Both the position numbers and the translations under genes were made by a program. Below, piece by piece: positions 37,186 to 46,876 of a DNA stretch of 51,853 bases (positions are counted from its first letter, which is position 1; every line of letters begins with the position of its first letter). Origin of the DNA: a virus. Below the pieces are notes generated by a model. That model searched no databases, was not told the origin of the DNA, and saw only the letters and a program-made list of their open reading frames with translations. Location: the IMG/VR virus record IMGVR_UViG_3300019360_000015, positions 1 through 51,853 of that record; one strand, 5' to 3'.

Positions 37186-38177
37186 ATGGCAAGTATTTAT
37201 TTTTCGGGTTACTTTGGCCCCGCTTACTAGTAATAGTAAGATGAAAACTTTCTCTGATTAAGCTAAACGCTGAGATGCCGATAGACTGGAAGATAAGATC
37301 ACCAGTAGAGACTGAGCGAGAAAGGAACCCTAGTGGTTTATGCGACAGTCCGAACTTACGGGAAATGAACCGTAAGAGATTAGCAGAAATGACTAATCTC
37401 GCAACTTAGGTTGTTGATAACAAATAGCAAGGTGTTGTATACGTAGCAGATCGAGGGACTGATGGTACTGTTTCTACTTTCGTAGATGTAGGTAACGTTC
37501 CCAATTTAACAGTTACCTTGGAAACAGAGGTTACTGAACATAAGGAATCAAGGACTGGTCAACGTTTGATCGACTTTAGGCTGTTCACCCAAAGAAGTGG
37601 TACAGTTACCATGACTTTAGAAGAGATCAAGGCTAAGAACTTAGAATTTATGCTTTATGGTACAGAGCAGAGCGCAAGTGTTACGCCTGTAACCAACGAG
37701 GCTTTGCCTTCAGGTATTGTGGTAGGAGACATTGCATCCACAAAGAAATATCCATTTGTTACGGCTGGATTTTCAATCACTGATAGCGCAATTATTCCTG
37801 CTACTTTAACATTGGGTACTCATTATTCAATACTTGATAGGAAGGTTGGTCTGGTTACTTTCTTGAACTTAGGATCGTTTGTACAACCATTCAAGTTTAA
37901 CTATACACCAGAAGCTGCTGATCTTGTTACAATGTTTACACAACCGGCTAAGGAAAGATTCTTACGCTTTAGTGGTCTAAATACCGCGAACAGTAATGAT
38001 CCGGTAGTTGTTGACCTATATCGTGTAATTTTCGATCCTGCTGCAAACGTAGCATTGATTAACGATGAGTTAGCACAGTTTGAATTATCAGGCTCAGTTC
38101 TATTTGATAGTACTAGAAGCGCCGATTCTCAATTAGGCGGATTTGGACGTATTATTGCGGCAGAACTTGACTTTTAA
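37186..38177 (+). CDS. Major tail tube protein, split by an intron
   Basis: Join 37186-37209 and 37428-38177, 257 residues. Exon 1 encodes MASIYFSG; exon 2 resumes QGVVYVADRGTDG, giving the IYFSGQGxVYxADR start typical of this family. Then GNVPNLTVTLETEVTEHKES, SGTVTMTLEEIKAKNLEFML and a beta-rich C-terminus (FELSGSVLFDST) as in siphovirus tube proteins. GGAGG lies 8 nt before the ATG. Unspliced mRNA stops after 14 codons (TAG 37228), so splicing is needed for tail formation. Reading from TTG 37518 would lose the N-terminus. Confidence 0.85.
37210..37427 (+). mobile_element. Group I intron, 218 nt, ORF-less
   Basis: Splice sites follow from pairing. P1: exon GGGU (37206-37209) with GCCC (37217-37220), leaving the required U-G pair at the 5' site. 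P10: exon 2 CAAGG (37428-37432) with CUUUG (37212-37216). The last intron base is G 37427. Core: P2 CTTACTA / TAGTAAG (37223-37240), P3 CGCT / AGCG (37268, 37315), P6 ACTGG / CCAGT (37285, 37302), P7 GACTG / CAGTC (37310, 37346), P8 AACC / GGTT, then AGTCCGA and P9 CTTACGG / CCGTAAG (37355-37376), P9.1 AGATTAG / CTAATCT (37377-37399). Small size means no endonuclease inside. Confidence 0.88.
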
Positions 38178-38209
38178 TCTAAACTAAAGTTAATAGCATT
38201 TCAGATTGA

Positions 38210-38243
38210 GTCGTACATATAGGAAATCGTCTATATGTACGAC
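38210..38243. repeat. 13-bp perfect hairpin after the tail tube gene
   Basis: Arms 38210-38222 and 38231-38243 are exactly complementary around an 8-nt loop. No T-run follows, as for the hairpin at 11860-11902. Confidence 0.65.
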
Positions 38244-38264
38244 CTCACCTAATAATCTCCTCCA

Positions 38265-38293
38265 TTGTGGGTTTCTACAAACTATGATATAAT
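38265..38293 (+). promoter_or_regulatory. Promoter of tail chaperone genes
   Basis: -35 TTGTGG (38265-38270), 17-bp spacer, -10 TATAAT (38288-38293) preceded by TGA, an extended -10 form. Confidence 0.6.
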
Positions 38294-38317
38294 TAACCTT
38301 AGAAAGGACAAATATAA

Positions 38318-38788
38318 ATGTCAGATATTAAAGATTTAGATACATTAGTTCCTGATGAAGTCTATGTGACTATAAAAGGAGAGCAGATTGAGATCAGGCC
38401 GTTTAAGTTCTTAAATTTGCTTAAAGTTTTAAAAATTCTTTTTAAAATGATGGAAGGGTTTAGTTTAGAACTTTTAGATCAATTTAGTATAGTAAAGATG
38501 TTGGCTGAAAATCCTGATGATATGTTGAAGGTTTTCAGTTTAGCGACAGGAAAACCAGAAAAGTTTTTTGATGATATTGATGCGGATGAAGGTGTAGATG
38601 TTATAACTACAATCTACAAAACTAATCAAGATTTTTTCGTCCGGAAACTTCGGCCAAAGCTGGAAAAACTAAACGCGTTATCAAACTCACAAGAAAGCCA
38701 GATGATTTCGGAGCAATTGCAGAGCGACGAAGAGCAAGAGCAGCCGCCGAAGAACAAGTTAGAAATTACGACAGAGATGACGGAATAG
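38318..38788 (+). CDS. Tail assembly chaperone, short form
   Basis: 156 residues with AAAGGA upstream. A helical protein (FKFLNLLKVLKILFKMMEGF, MLKVFSLATGKPEKFF) with an acidic, Gln-rich end (SDEEQEQPPKNK). Located between tail tube and tape measure, it corresponds to lambda G. A -1 slippery heptamer lies at codons 105-107 and most ribosomes read on to TAG 38786. It is thought to coat the tape measure protein during tube growth. Confidence 0.8.
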   Translation: MSDIKDLDTLVPDEVYVTIKGEQIEIRPFKFLNLLKVLKILFKMMEGFSLELLDQFSIVKMLAENPDDMLKVFSLATGKPEKFFDDIDADEGVDVITTIYKTNQDFFVRKLRPKLEKLNALSNSQESQMISEQLQSDEEQEQPPKNKLEITTEMTE

Positions 38789-39048
38789 AAAAGAAACCAA
38801 CAAATGAATCTGAAGGTTGGTTTCAAATAATTGATGAGCTTCACTCTTTTGGACATTCAAGAGAGGAAATTAACAACATGACTTTAGCCGAAATAAAAGC
38901 TTTTCTTAAGGTAGGTCAAAAACGAAGAATAAGTGAAAAGCTAGAAGATTTGACTTTAACAGCAATCGCAAGTCAATCGGATTCCAGAGGAATAAAGAAA
39001 ACATCCAAGGAACTTGAGAGACTGATTGATAAGATTGATAGTAATTAG
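38318..39048 (+). CDS. Tail assembly chaperone, frameshifted long form
   Basis: Join 38318-38638 and 38638-39048 after a -1 shift, 243 residues, corresponding to lambda GT. The -1 frame is closed upstream by TAA at 38622-38624 and stays open to TAG 39046. It reads RPETSAKAGKTKRVIKL..., then EGWFQIIDELHSFGHSREEI, MTLAEIKAFLKVG and KELERLIDKIDSN. No separate start with a ribosome site is seen for the second part, supporting frameshift expression. The T extension is expected to bind the tape measure and tube proteins. Confidence 0.85.
38632..38638 (+). promoter_or_regulatory. -1 ribosomal frameshift site T TTT TTC
   Basis: The heptamer follows the X XXY YYZ rule in the reading frame of the chaperone gene (GAT TTT TTC). 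A short stem CCG / CGG with a 7-nt loop begins a few bases later (38643-38655). Confidence 0.85.
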
Positions 39049-39056
39049 AAATTAAT

Positions 39057-42000
39057 ATGGCACAAACCTTCAATGTAGATATTATTATAAAGGTTCTTAA
39101 GGAACAATTTGGAAATCTTCAAGATGTCCTTGAAGGTTTTGATGCCTTATCTGATGCCGCAAGACAGATTAATGGGCTTAAGGTCAGTACTAGAATTGCG
39201 GATGATTTTGCTAGAATTGATAAAAGAGTTAGAGAATTAACTGATGACATTGATAAACTAAATAAGACAGAATTCAGAGTTGATGTTGCTGCTACAATTT
39301 CCGCTCAGCTTGAATTTGCGATTAAAGAGCTAAGAACTCTACAGGCTGAAGCAAGAAACGTAAATGATCAACTTCAGTTTGATAATTTATCCATTGCTAT
39401 TTCAGGCGCAAGGGAGCTAAAGACTCAGCTTGATCAAGCTACTAGAAGCGCAAGAAGCGTCTCCGATAATTTTGAAAGATTCCGAATTAAGGCAGTCCTT
39501 TTCAATGAACTAAGTAAATTTAACAGCGATATTAAAACAATGAATGCTGAATTAGATGACGCTATTAAAAAAGGCGACTTAGTAAGGATTACTAAGATTG
39601 AGGAGGACATATTAAAGAATAAAAGATTACTGGAGCTTCTTCGGAACGAGTTTACTAAACTAGGAGATTCTGCAAAATTACAAGTTGTACTTCAGGGTGT
39701 GGAAAAGTTAGATGATTTAAAACAGAAAGTCGCCGGTATTACAGAAGATGTTTTACAAGCCAACCGAAGAAAGATTGTTATACAAGCAGAAGCGCAAAAT
39801 GAATTTGCAACAATAAAAAGAGATCTTAATCAGCTTAGAAATATCATTGATAAGATTGGAAATAAGCCGATAAAAGTCGAGGTTCAAACTGAACTTCAAC
39901 GAGGAGTACAATCATTAAGAGCGAGGTTACAAGGAGTGACTTCATCGTTGGGAAGAGGAGCAGAAAAGGATGTTTTAAAAGTTGGCGCAGGAATTAGAGA
40001 TGTTCAGGGGGCTATAGGGAATTTAAGAGTTCCTACAGGTTTCTTTGAAAGGTTTAGACTAGGAATTTCAGAAATTTCTAAAAATGTTGGTGGTTTTAAT
40101 GCCGCTGCTAAAGGCTTAGCAACCACATTTAGGCTTATTGGTACGACAGCCTTTGTTGCTCAGTTAAGAACTTTGGGATTTGCATTTACAGCTTTAAGCA
40201 GTGTTACCCAAAATCTTCTTCCCATCATTGCTAGACTTAGCCAATCTTTCGCCAGCGCAGGGCCTTTTGGAATAGTTGTTGGAGGAACATTAGCTACTGC
40301 AGTATTAGGCTTGGCTTCAGCATTAGCCGTACTTACTGTACAATTAGGAGCTACTTTTGGAGCTATTGCTTCTATTATACCAACAGGTATAGAATTTAAT
40401 AATCTATTAGAAAGAGCAAGGAACGCCACAGCAGCGGTTGCCCAGGAATTCCTGTCTTTTACTGTTGACGGTCAAAAATTTAGTGATATTATTTCAAATG
40501 ACTCTGAAGCTTTAGAAAAATTCCAAATTGCCCAAGAAGCTGCTGGTCAACAACTAGAAGCGCTACAGGGACAAGCTTTAACTTCTCTGTTTACTACTGA
40601 GGAGTTGTTTCAGACTTTTCAAAACTTAACTATAGCTCTTGGCGAGTTAAACCCATCTTTAGATGAAACTACACAATTAGCCGGACAATTTGCTCGTGTA
40701 GGAGGCATCCTTGGCCTATCTTCCGACAAATTAGCATCATCAATCGCACAGGTTGTCGCCGGAACTGGTAGGGTAACCAACTCTCTACAAAGGCTGTTCA
40801 ATAAAACAAGAGATACTGAGGGAAGACTTTTAAATCCAAAAAGGATTAGAGAGTTAAGGGCCGCAGGCGGTGATCGTTTATTTGACGAATTAACCGCCGC
40901 GCTTGGTAGATATGAAAAAGCCGCAAGAGAAGCTAATAAGCAGTCATTTCAGGGAGTTATAAGCAACTTCCAAGATCTATTTCAAATTCTTAGTGGTAAG
41001 GCGACTAAAAGCGCATTTGAGAGTGTGACTAAGGGATTAAATGCAATATTTGACGGTTTAGTTAAGGAGACAGAGAAGGTTAAAAAGACAATAGATAGAT
41101 TTGGACAGAGAAAAGATATAAAAATTCCTGTAGTACTTATAGATACTGAGCTACTACGCGTAGTTGAAATTATTGATTCTTTTTTGGATAGAATTGTTAA
41201 GGAATTAACTCCAAATCTTAGAACTGTTAATGATATTATTAAATTTATAGGAGATTTTCTTGAAGGGAATTTTAATGTTTTAAGCGATACAGTAGATCTG
41301 GCCATAGAGCTTGCTAAGTCTTTTGGTGGACTGCTTCTTGACTTTAGTAAAATAGTCACTTTTGGCGCAACTGCTAATACGAATTTTAGTGTATTTAACC
41401 GTATTCTTGCGGCGATTGTTGGCACAGTAAACCTTATTAGACTGGCTTTTGGTCAAGTGCTTATTCTTATTGGCCAGTTTAAAAACGCATTAGTAGATAT
41501 AGGTCGGTTTCTTTTAGAAATTGTTAAATTTCAAATCTCTATTGATCCCACAGGATTAACAGCTTTATTCTTAGGTTCAGCGGTCGGTAAGTTTGATAAA
41601 GCATTAAATAATTTGGCGAAGTCCGGTGTTAGAAATGTTGTTGAAGGTCTTAAAACTATTTTAGACGCTCAAAATAGTTTACTAAAAATAGGTAAGATAC
41701 TAGATACTGAGGTATTTCCCAGGAAGAGGCGGGAAAAGAGAAGAGATATTTCTACTACCGCCCAAAAATTTCAGAGTGAGGATGAAGAGAAGGCTGAAAG
41801 AGAAAGAATTAAACAGACTCTAAATCTTGAGCTGTCTTTAGCAGAAGCGCTGAGAAAACTTGCCCAACAAAGAGAAGCGAATGAGTTAAGGCTTGTACAA
41901 GAAAGGCTGAAACAGACACAGGCGTTAACAGAGGAGGCATTAAATCAAAACATAATAGCTCAGGAGACCGCAGCTAGAAAGATTCTTGAAATCCAACAAA

Positions 42001-44801
42001 AATCAATAGATAACGAGATAGCATCAAGAAGAGGCGCACTAGCTTTATTGAATCAAGAAAGGCTTGATAAAGAAAAGATATTCGCAGATGAGCTACAAGA
42101 ACTGGTTATACAGGCTCAAACAGATGCTGGGAAAGGGAGGCTTACAAAAGCTGAGCTGCAAAATAGAATTGCTCAACTTGGATTAAAGCAGGAGAAAGAA
42201 AGGGTAGAGTTAGAAACTCAGGAACTTGTTATACAAGGGGATATTGCCGAATTAGAACTTCAAAGAAACAACAGCCAAAGAGACTATATAGCTGGATTAG
42301 TTAAAAGAGGTACAGAGTCAAGAAAAGAGCTTGAAAATCTACGTCTGACTGTCTCTGAATTAAAAGGACAAAATACTGAACAAACCTTAAATCTTAGATT
42401 ATTACAAGTCGTCCAAGAAAGACTTGATAATATTACCAAGCTTGATAGAGAAATAAATGCTTTAAGAGGCGCTAGAAGAAATACTATTGATCAAGCCCAA
42501 CTTGCACTAATTGATCAGCAATTATCTAATAACAAAGAACTTAGACAGTTGCTTGAACAGGAAATAGTTCTTAGACAGCAAATATTAAGATTTCAAGCAT
42601 CCCAAGAGATTGCTGACAATGCGAGGTTTAGAACAGAAAGAACTCTTAATACTATTCAAAGAGAAGTAGCAAATGGAGTTATTGATGAGAGAGAGGGATT
42701 AATCCGCGCTACTGCTGAAAGAATTAAATTAAGAAAAGCTCTTGAACAGATATTAAAAGTCCAAGAAGATATTCTAAAGAGTAATCCTTTTGATAAAGAA
42801 GCTCAGAAAAATGTTGCTTTATTAAAGGAAGAAATAGCGGATTTAAATAGTCAAGTTACAGATGAAGGACTACTAAAAGGTCTGGATGATGCTAGAGATA
42901 GTTTTACTGATTTCTTTGTCAAGATTCAGGAGGATATTGGAAGCGCAAAAGATGCTTTTGCTGATTTTGGTAGGAGTATTTTAAATACATTTAGAAAGCT
43001 TTTAGCAGAGGAAGTAGTAAACCAGTTTTTTTCATTCCTATTTCCGAAAAAAGGACAAACACAAGGAAGTCCTACAGGTGTTATTGCAGATATTTTTAAG
43101 AGTATAGGACTAAATAGAGGGCAAAAACAGCAACAAGAGGCTGAGAGAAGGGCTGGGGCTGGAACACAGCTAGAGCAATCAGAGCAGCAGCTACTTGAGC
43201 AAATAAAGAAAGGCGCTTTAAACAGGGAGCAAGTTCTTGGGAACTCTATTGAAAGCCTATCTCAAGTAATTTTTAATGAAACTGAAGTTCTTAGAATAGC
43301 GCTTAATAATCTAATAACTTCAATAGACTCGGCAGCAAATAGTCTTAATCCAATTGCTAATGACTTAGAAGGAATTTTGCCCGACTTAAGTAGTATTGAG
43401 GATATTATTAATCCTATTGTTTCAGGAAGAAGGTCTACTTTAGGTAGGGCGGGTGGAGGCTTAATCCCAGCCAGAGTTTCTAATGGTGAGTATCGGATGG
43501 GCGGTCAAGCTGTTAAAAAGTACGGCACACGCTTCATGGATATGGTTAATTCTTATGCAGATGGTGGACTTACTAGACTAATAGATTTAGCTAAATTTGA
43601 CTTCTCAGGTGGAGGAGCTAGATTAAGAAATAGACCGACACCAAATATTGGAAGACTTCCTGCTGTTAAAAAGCCAAATAAAAAGAGAGGGTTCTTTGGA
43701 AATCTTTTAAGTTTTGCCGCCCCATTTTTAGGATTAATTCCAGGAATAGGACCTTTCTTACAGTTAGGATTAGGCGCATTAGGAGGAGGTCTTACAGGAG
43801 GATTAGGAGGAGCAATATTTGGAGGCTTGTCCAATCTTGGAGGTTTTAGTGGTAAAGGAGGACCTTTAGGAAGGATTGGAGATTTTTTTAGTAAGGGCAC
43901 TGGAGCATTATTGACCAAGATTCTTGGCGGACGATTTGCGAATGCTGGCGGATTTGGTGGAGGAGTATTACTTGAAATTCTTAAGAAATTGGGATTATTT
44001 AGAAGTAGAGGTTCTTTAGTGGATTCTCCAATTCCTAATCTTAGAGGGCTAGGAGATGTGTTTGCTGCCAAAGGTGGTTTAATTAGGGGATATGCTGGTG
44101 GAGGTTCTTCAAGCAGCTCAGGTGGTTTAAGCACGACGATTTTATCAGGTATCTTTTCACTTCTTGGTCTTTTAAATAAACCAAAAGCGCCTAAAACTCC
44201 AACATTTATTGAAGACCCAGACCTTGTAAATATTAATAGATTTGGGACTGCTTTAAAGCCATTAAGACAGGCCGGAATAATACCAGATTTCTTATTCACA
44301 AAGGAATTAGACGCAGCATTAACTGCTCAAGAAAGTGGTAGAGGAGATACTGGCAGCCAGAATCAAAACTCCAGCAGATTTGGAGACATATTAGCTGGTT
44401 TATTGCCGTTTATCTTGGCCATTTTCAGTAATAAGCGTAAGGCTGATGGAGGCTTAATATCCGGCCCAGGAACAAGCACAAGTGATTCTATTCTTGGTCT
44501 ACTATCACCTGGTGAATATATAATAAGAGCTTCTGCCGTTAGAGGATTAGGAACTAGCATACTTGATTCAATTAATGTGGGAAGGTTTGCTACCGGAGGA
44601 TTGGTAGGAAATGATACAATAACGACGCTTCCATCAGGTGATAATCCTACGAGTCTGAATGTAGAGAGTAAAACAAATGTAATCAATGTTTTTGATGAAA
44701 AATTACTAGGAAATTATATAAATAGTACAGACGGAACAAAAAATATCATAAATTTAATCAGCAGGAATCCACGCGCATTTAGAGGCGCACTTGGGTTATA
44801 A
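39057..44801 (+). CDS. Tail tape measure protein
   Basis: 1914 residues, the longest gene here; its length sets tail length. The first 330 residues and the segment from about 920 to 1330 are charged coiled coil. Hydrophobic helices that could enter the membrane occur near 395-475 and 765-830. From about 1540 the sequence is Gly-rich with hydrophobic blocks (LSFAAPFLGLIPGIGPFLQL). The end has two copies of GGLI...S-x-G-E-Y (NGEYRMGGQAV, LSPGEYIIRASAV), common in tape measure C-termini. It directly follows the chaperones. Antisense ORFs inside are shadows. Confidence 0.9.
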   Translation: MAQTFNVDIIIKVLKEQFGNLQDVLEGFDALSDAARQINGLKVSTRIADDFARIDKRVRELTDDIDKLNKTEFRVDVAATISAQLEFAIKELRTLQAEARNVNDQLQFDNLSIAISGARELKTQLDQATRSARSVSDNFERFRIKAVLFNELSKFNSDIKTMNAELDDAIKKGDLVRITKIEEDILKNKRLLELLRNEFTKLGDSAKLQVVLQGVEKLDDLKQKVAGITEDVLQANRRKIVIQAEAQNEFATIKRDLNQLRNIIDKIGNKPIKVEVQTELQRGVQSLRARLQGVTSSLGRGAEKDVLKVGAGIRDVQGAIGNLRVPTGFFERFRLGISEISKNVGGFNAAAKGLATTFRLIGTTAFVAQLRTLGFAFTALSSVTQNLLPIIARLSQSFASAGPFGIVVGGTLATAVLGLASALAVLTVQLGATFGAIASIIPTGIEFNNLLERARNATAAVAQEFLSFTVDGQKFSDIISNDSEALEKFQIAQEAAGQQLEALQGQALTSLFTTEELFQTFQNLTIALGELNPSLDETTQLAGQFARVGGILGLSSDKLASSIAQVVAGTGRVTNSLQRLFNKTRDTEGRLLNPKRIRELRAAGGDRLFDELTAALGRYEKAAREANKQSFQGVISNFQDLFQILSGKATKSAFESVTKGLNAIFDGLVKETEKVKKTIDRFGQRKDIKIPVVLIDTELLRVVEIIDSFLDRIVKELTPNLRTVNDIIKFIGDFLEGNFNVLSDTVDLAIELAKSFGGLLLDFSKIVTFGATANTNFSVFNRILAAIVGTVNLIRLAFGQVLILIGQFKNALVDIGRFLLEIVKFQISIDPTGLTALFLGSAVGKFDKALNNLAKSGVRNVVEGLKTILDAQNSLLKIGKILDTEVFPRKRREKRRDISTTAQKFQSEDEEKAERERIKQTLNLELSLAEALRKLAQQREANELRLVQERLKQTQALTEEALNQNIIAQETAARKILEIQQKSIDNEIASRRGALALLNQERLDKEKIFADELQELVIQAQTDAGKGRLTKAELQNRIAQLGLKQEKERVELETQELVIQGDIAELELQRNNSQRDYIAGLVKRGTESRKELENLRLTVSELKGQNTEQTLNLRLLQVVQERLDNITKLDREINALRGARRNTIDQAQLALIDQQLSNNKELRQLLEQEIVLRQQILRFQASQEIADNARFRTERTLNTIQREVANGVIDEREGLIRATAERIKLRKALEQILKVQEDILKSNPFDKEAQKNVALLKEEIADLNSQVTDEGLLKGLDDARDSFTDFFVKIQEDIGSAKDAFADFGRSILNTFRKLLAEEVVNQFFSFLFPKKGQTQGSPTGVIADIFKSIGLNRGQKQQQEAERRAGAGTQLEQSEQQLLEQIKKGALNREQVLGNSIESLSQVIFNETEVLRIALNNLITSIDSAANSLNPIANDLEGILPDLSSIEDIINPIVSGRRSTLGRAGGGLIPARVSNGEYRMGGQAVKKYGTRFMDMVNSYADGGLTRLIDLAKFDFSGGGARLRNRPTPNIGRLPAVKKPNKKRGFFGNLLSFAAPFLGLIPGIGPFLQLGLGALGGGLTGGLGGAIFGGLSNLGGFSGKGGPLGRIGDFFSKGTGALLTKILGGRFANAGGFGGGVLLEILKKLGLFRSRGSLVDSPIPNLRGLGDVFAAKGGLIRGYAGGGSSSSSGGLSTTILSGIFSLLGLLNKPKAPKTPTFIEDPDLVNINRFGTALKPLRQAGIIPDFLFTKELDAALTAQESGRGDTGSQNQNSSRFGDILAGLLPFILAIFSNKRKADGGLISGPGTSTSDSILGLLSPGEYIIRASAVRGLGTSILDSINVGRFATGGLVGNDTITTLPSGDNPTSLNVESKTNVINVFDEKLLGNYINSTDGTKNIINLISRNPRAFRGALGL

Positions 44802-44883
44802 ATAAGAACATCAGATGATGAAGTTAAACGATCTACATATAAAAAAATTAAAGAATAGTTTTTTGGGAACATGGAGGTAAGCT

Positions 44884-45858
44884 ATGCCAACCGACACTGG
44901 TTTTGCAAGTGATCATACAGATTTATTGGATAAGTTAAAGATATTTGCTTTAGCTAATGGAGCAACTTCTTTAAGGTATGATACATCCATTTCTGGAAAT
45001 GAGGAGTTGATTCTTCAACTTCCAGGATCTGGCAGTGACGAGATCATTTTTGGTATGAGGTGTTACAGTTTTGTAGCGGAAGATAGATATGGTTGGGAAC
45101 TACAGGGAATGACAGGTTTTAATAATACACTGTCTTTTCATGAGATGCCAGGAACTATTGCGCTGTCAACTAATCCTCCTTGTCTACCTTTGCATAAGAA
45201 TACGCCATCGGACTCAAACACTATTAAGTACTGGTTTGTTATGAATACTAGACGGATTATTATAGTTGCAAAAATAGGATCGACATATCAATCTAATTAT
45301 ATGGGTTTTATTTTACCATACGGCATTCCGACTCAGTGGCCTTATCCACTGATGGTCGGTGGTAGTACCAACAGAGTGACGAATATATTTGCGCCTGATT
45401 TTGGAATCCCACTTCGTTTCTCTGATACCACTTGGCAAACCGCTGCTTACTGGTATAACAGGGTGGATGATAATGCTATAGGTACAGCTTGTCTTAGAGA
45501 ACCAGGAGGAGTATATTTGAGATTTCGCAACCAAAGTCAAAGTAGTGATGGTGAGCACAATTCAGGATGGACAGGAACATGGCCTTACACTGAGAGGTTT
45601 AATGACTTTGGAGGTGATGCTTATCAAGGGTTTGATAATATGAGGACTACTTTAGACGGAAGTTATACATTACAACCAATAATGTACATTAATGGCTCGA
45701 CTGACAATGTTTATGGTGAACTAGATGGAGTGAAACATGTTTCAGGTTTCGGCAACGCTCCGGAAAATACGATAACGGTCGGTACGGATGATTGGTTAGT
45801 AATACCAAATATCACGCGCAATGGCACTGGGGAGATCTCGGCAGTAAAACTGGTTTAG
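44884..45858 (+). CDS. Conserved tail structural protein, paralogue 1
   Basis: 324 residues, GGAGG upstream. It has an N-terminal HTDLLDKLKIFALANGA, then GMRCYSFVAEDRYGWELQG, and a strongly conserved-looking block MNTRRIIIVAKIGSTYQSNY with MGFILPYGIPTQWPYPLMVGG (residues 119-160). The 'Y-x-S-x-Y-x-G-F-x-L-P-Y' block is known to me from structural proteins of many siphophages. Probably a distal tail component. About 80 nt without a gene precede it. Related in its N-terminus and length to the next gene. Confidence 0.6.
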   Translation: MPTDTGFASDHTDLLDKLKIFALANGATSLRYDTSISGNEELILQLPGSGSDEIIFGMRCYSFVAEDRYGWELQGMTGFNNTLSFHEMPGTIALSTNPPCLPLHKNTPSDSNTIKYWFVMNTRRIIIVAKIGSTYQSNYMGFILPYGIPTQWPYPLMVGGSTNRVTNIFAPDFGIPLRFSDTTWQTAAYWYNRVDDNAIGTACLREPGGVYLRFRNQSQSSDGEHNSGWTGTWPYTERFNDFGGDAYQGFDNMRTTLDGSYTLQPIMYINGSTDNVYGELDGVKHVSGFGNAPENTITVGTDDWLVIPNITRNGTGEISAVKLV

Positions 45859-45901
45859 TAAATATGTTTTTAACCAAGAAGGAAGAAATTGGAGGTATCA
45901 C

Positions 45902-46876
45902 TTGTATACTCAAGGTTCTAGTACAGATGCTTTAGATTTAATTACAGATATGAAAGATTTTGCCGTTGCTAGTGGATGGACTTTAAATGATTTTAGCACA
46001 GAGGGCAATGGAAAACGTCTACATATCAATAAGGGTAGTATGTATTTTAATTTTAGATACTATCAAAATGAGGCTCCTAGTTTTGGAGGAGGTACAATAG
46101 AAAATGGAATTTTTTGCAACGGCTCGACAGGCTATAATGGAGCCAATCCTTGGCATACACAGCCAGGCGCGCCTACTGTTCCTTCAGTAGCAAATGGAGG
46201 TATAAATCAACTAAATGGCGCAATTCCTTCATGGCACTTCTTCTCTTTTAATAATGCTAGCTGGGAAGGTCTTTATTTTATTGTAGAAAATCCAGCCGGG
46301 ATTTACCAATGGATTCTTTGTGGGAGTTTAGATAAGACAAAGTATGGAACCTCAACAGGAGGAATGTTTTCAACTGGGTTACTGAAAAGCAACCAAGGAA
46401 ATGAAAGCGCGTCTCCAGTTGGGTTTTTTGGGAACTCTCCAAGAGGATGGTCGTTTAATCCTCGTGGTTTCTTGTATATAGACAATGGGAGTGGGGCTAA
46501 ATGGGCTTGTTCTTTTGAAGGTGGCGGGGTACTAGCAACTCCTAGGTGTTTTGATTCAATTTTTAGAAGTAGTAGTTTTCTTTATGACCAGCCTAATAGC
46601 TTCAACTCTTTACCTATTTTAGTACCGATAAGTGTGAATGTTTTTGTGGATGGTAATAACTTTTTTACTAATACCCCTTGGTCTCCGGTTGGAGAGTTGC
46701 CATATGTTTATTGGGTGAATATAAAAACTTTGAATCCAGCTACAACTTTTACAATTGCAAGCGATCAGTATAAAGCATTTCCATTTTTAAAGAAGACTAC
46801 GGTTGGACAACAAAATGCAGGTAATCCAAGGCTCGGTGGAACCGAGTACATGGGTTTTGCGATCAAAACTAATTAG
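45902..46876 (+). CDS. Tail structural protein, paralogue 2
   Basis: Also 324 residues, starting at TTG 45902 with GGAGG 6 nt upstream. STDALDLITDMKDFAVASGWTL parallels the start of the previous protein (HTDLLDKLKIFALANGATSL), and both contain a GWxLN/GWELQ-like strand and a late NxF...P block. The rest has diverged (ENPAGIYQWILCGSL, GFAIKTN at the end). The pair probably arose by duplication and may form mixed rings or alternative tail-end parts. Confidence 0.55.
   Translation: MYTQGSSTDALDLITDMKDFAVASGWTLNDFSTEGNGKRLHINKGSMYFNFRYYQNEAPSFGGGTIENGIFCNGSTGYNGANPWHTQPGAPTVPSVANGGINQLNGAIPSWHFFSFNNASWEGLYFIVENPAGIYQWILCGSLDKTKYGTSTGGMFSTGLLKSNQGNESASPVGFFGNSPRGWSFNPRGFLYIDNGSGAKWACSFEGGGVLATPRCFDSIFRSSSFLYDQPNSFNSLPILVPISVNVFVDGNNFFTNTPWSPVGELPYVYWVNIKTLNPATTFTIASDQYKAFPFLKKTTVGQQNAGNPRLGGTEYMGFAIKTN

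Noticed and set aside
43553-44299. A 248-codon antisense ORF in the tape measure gene
   Set aside because: Pro- and Leu-rich translation is the usual mirror of a Gly-rich sense strand; no ribosome site or promoter.
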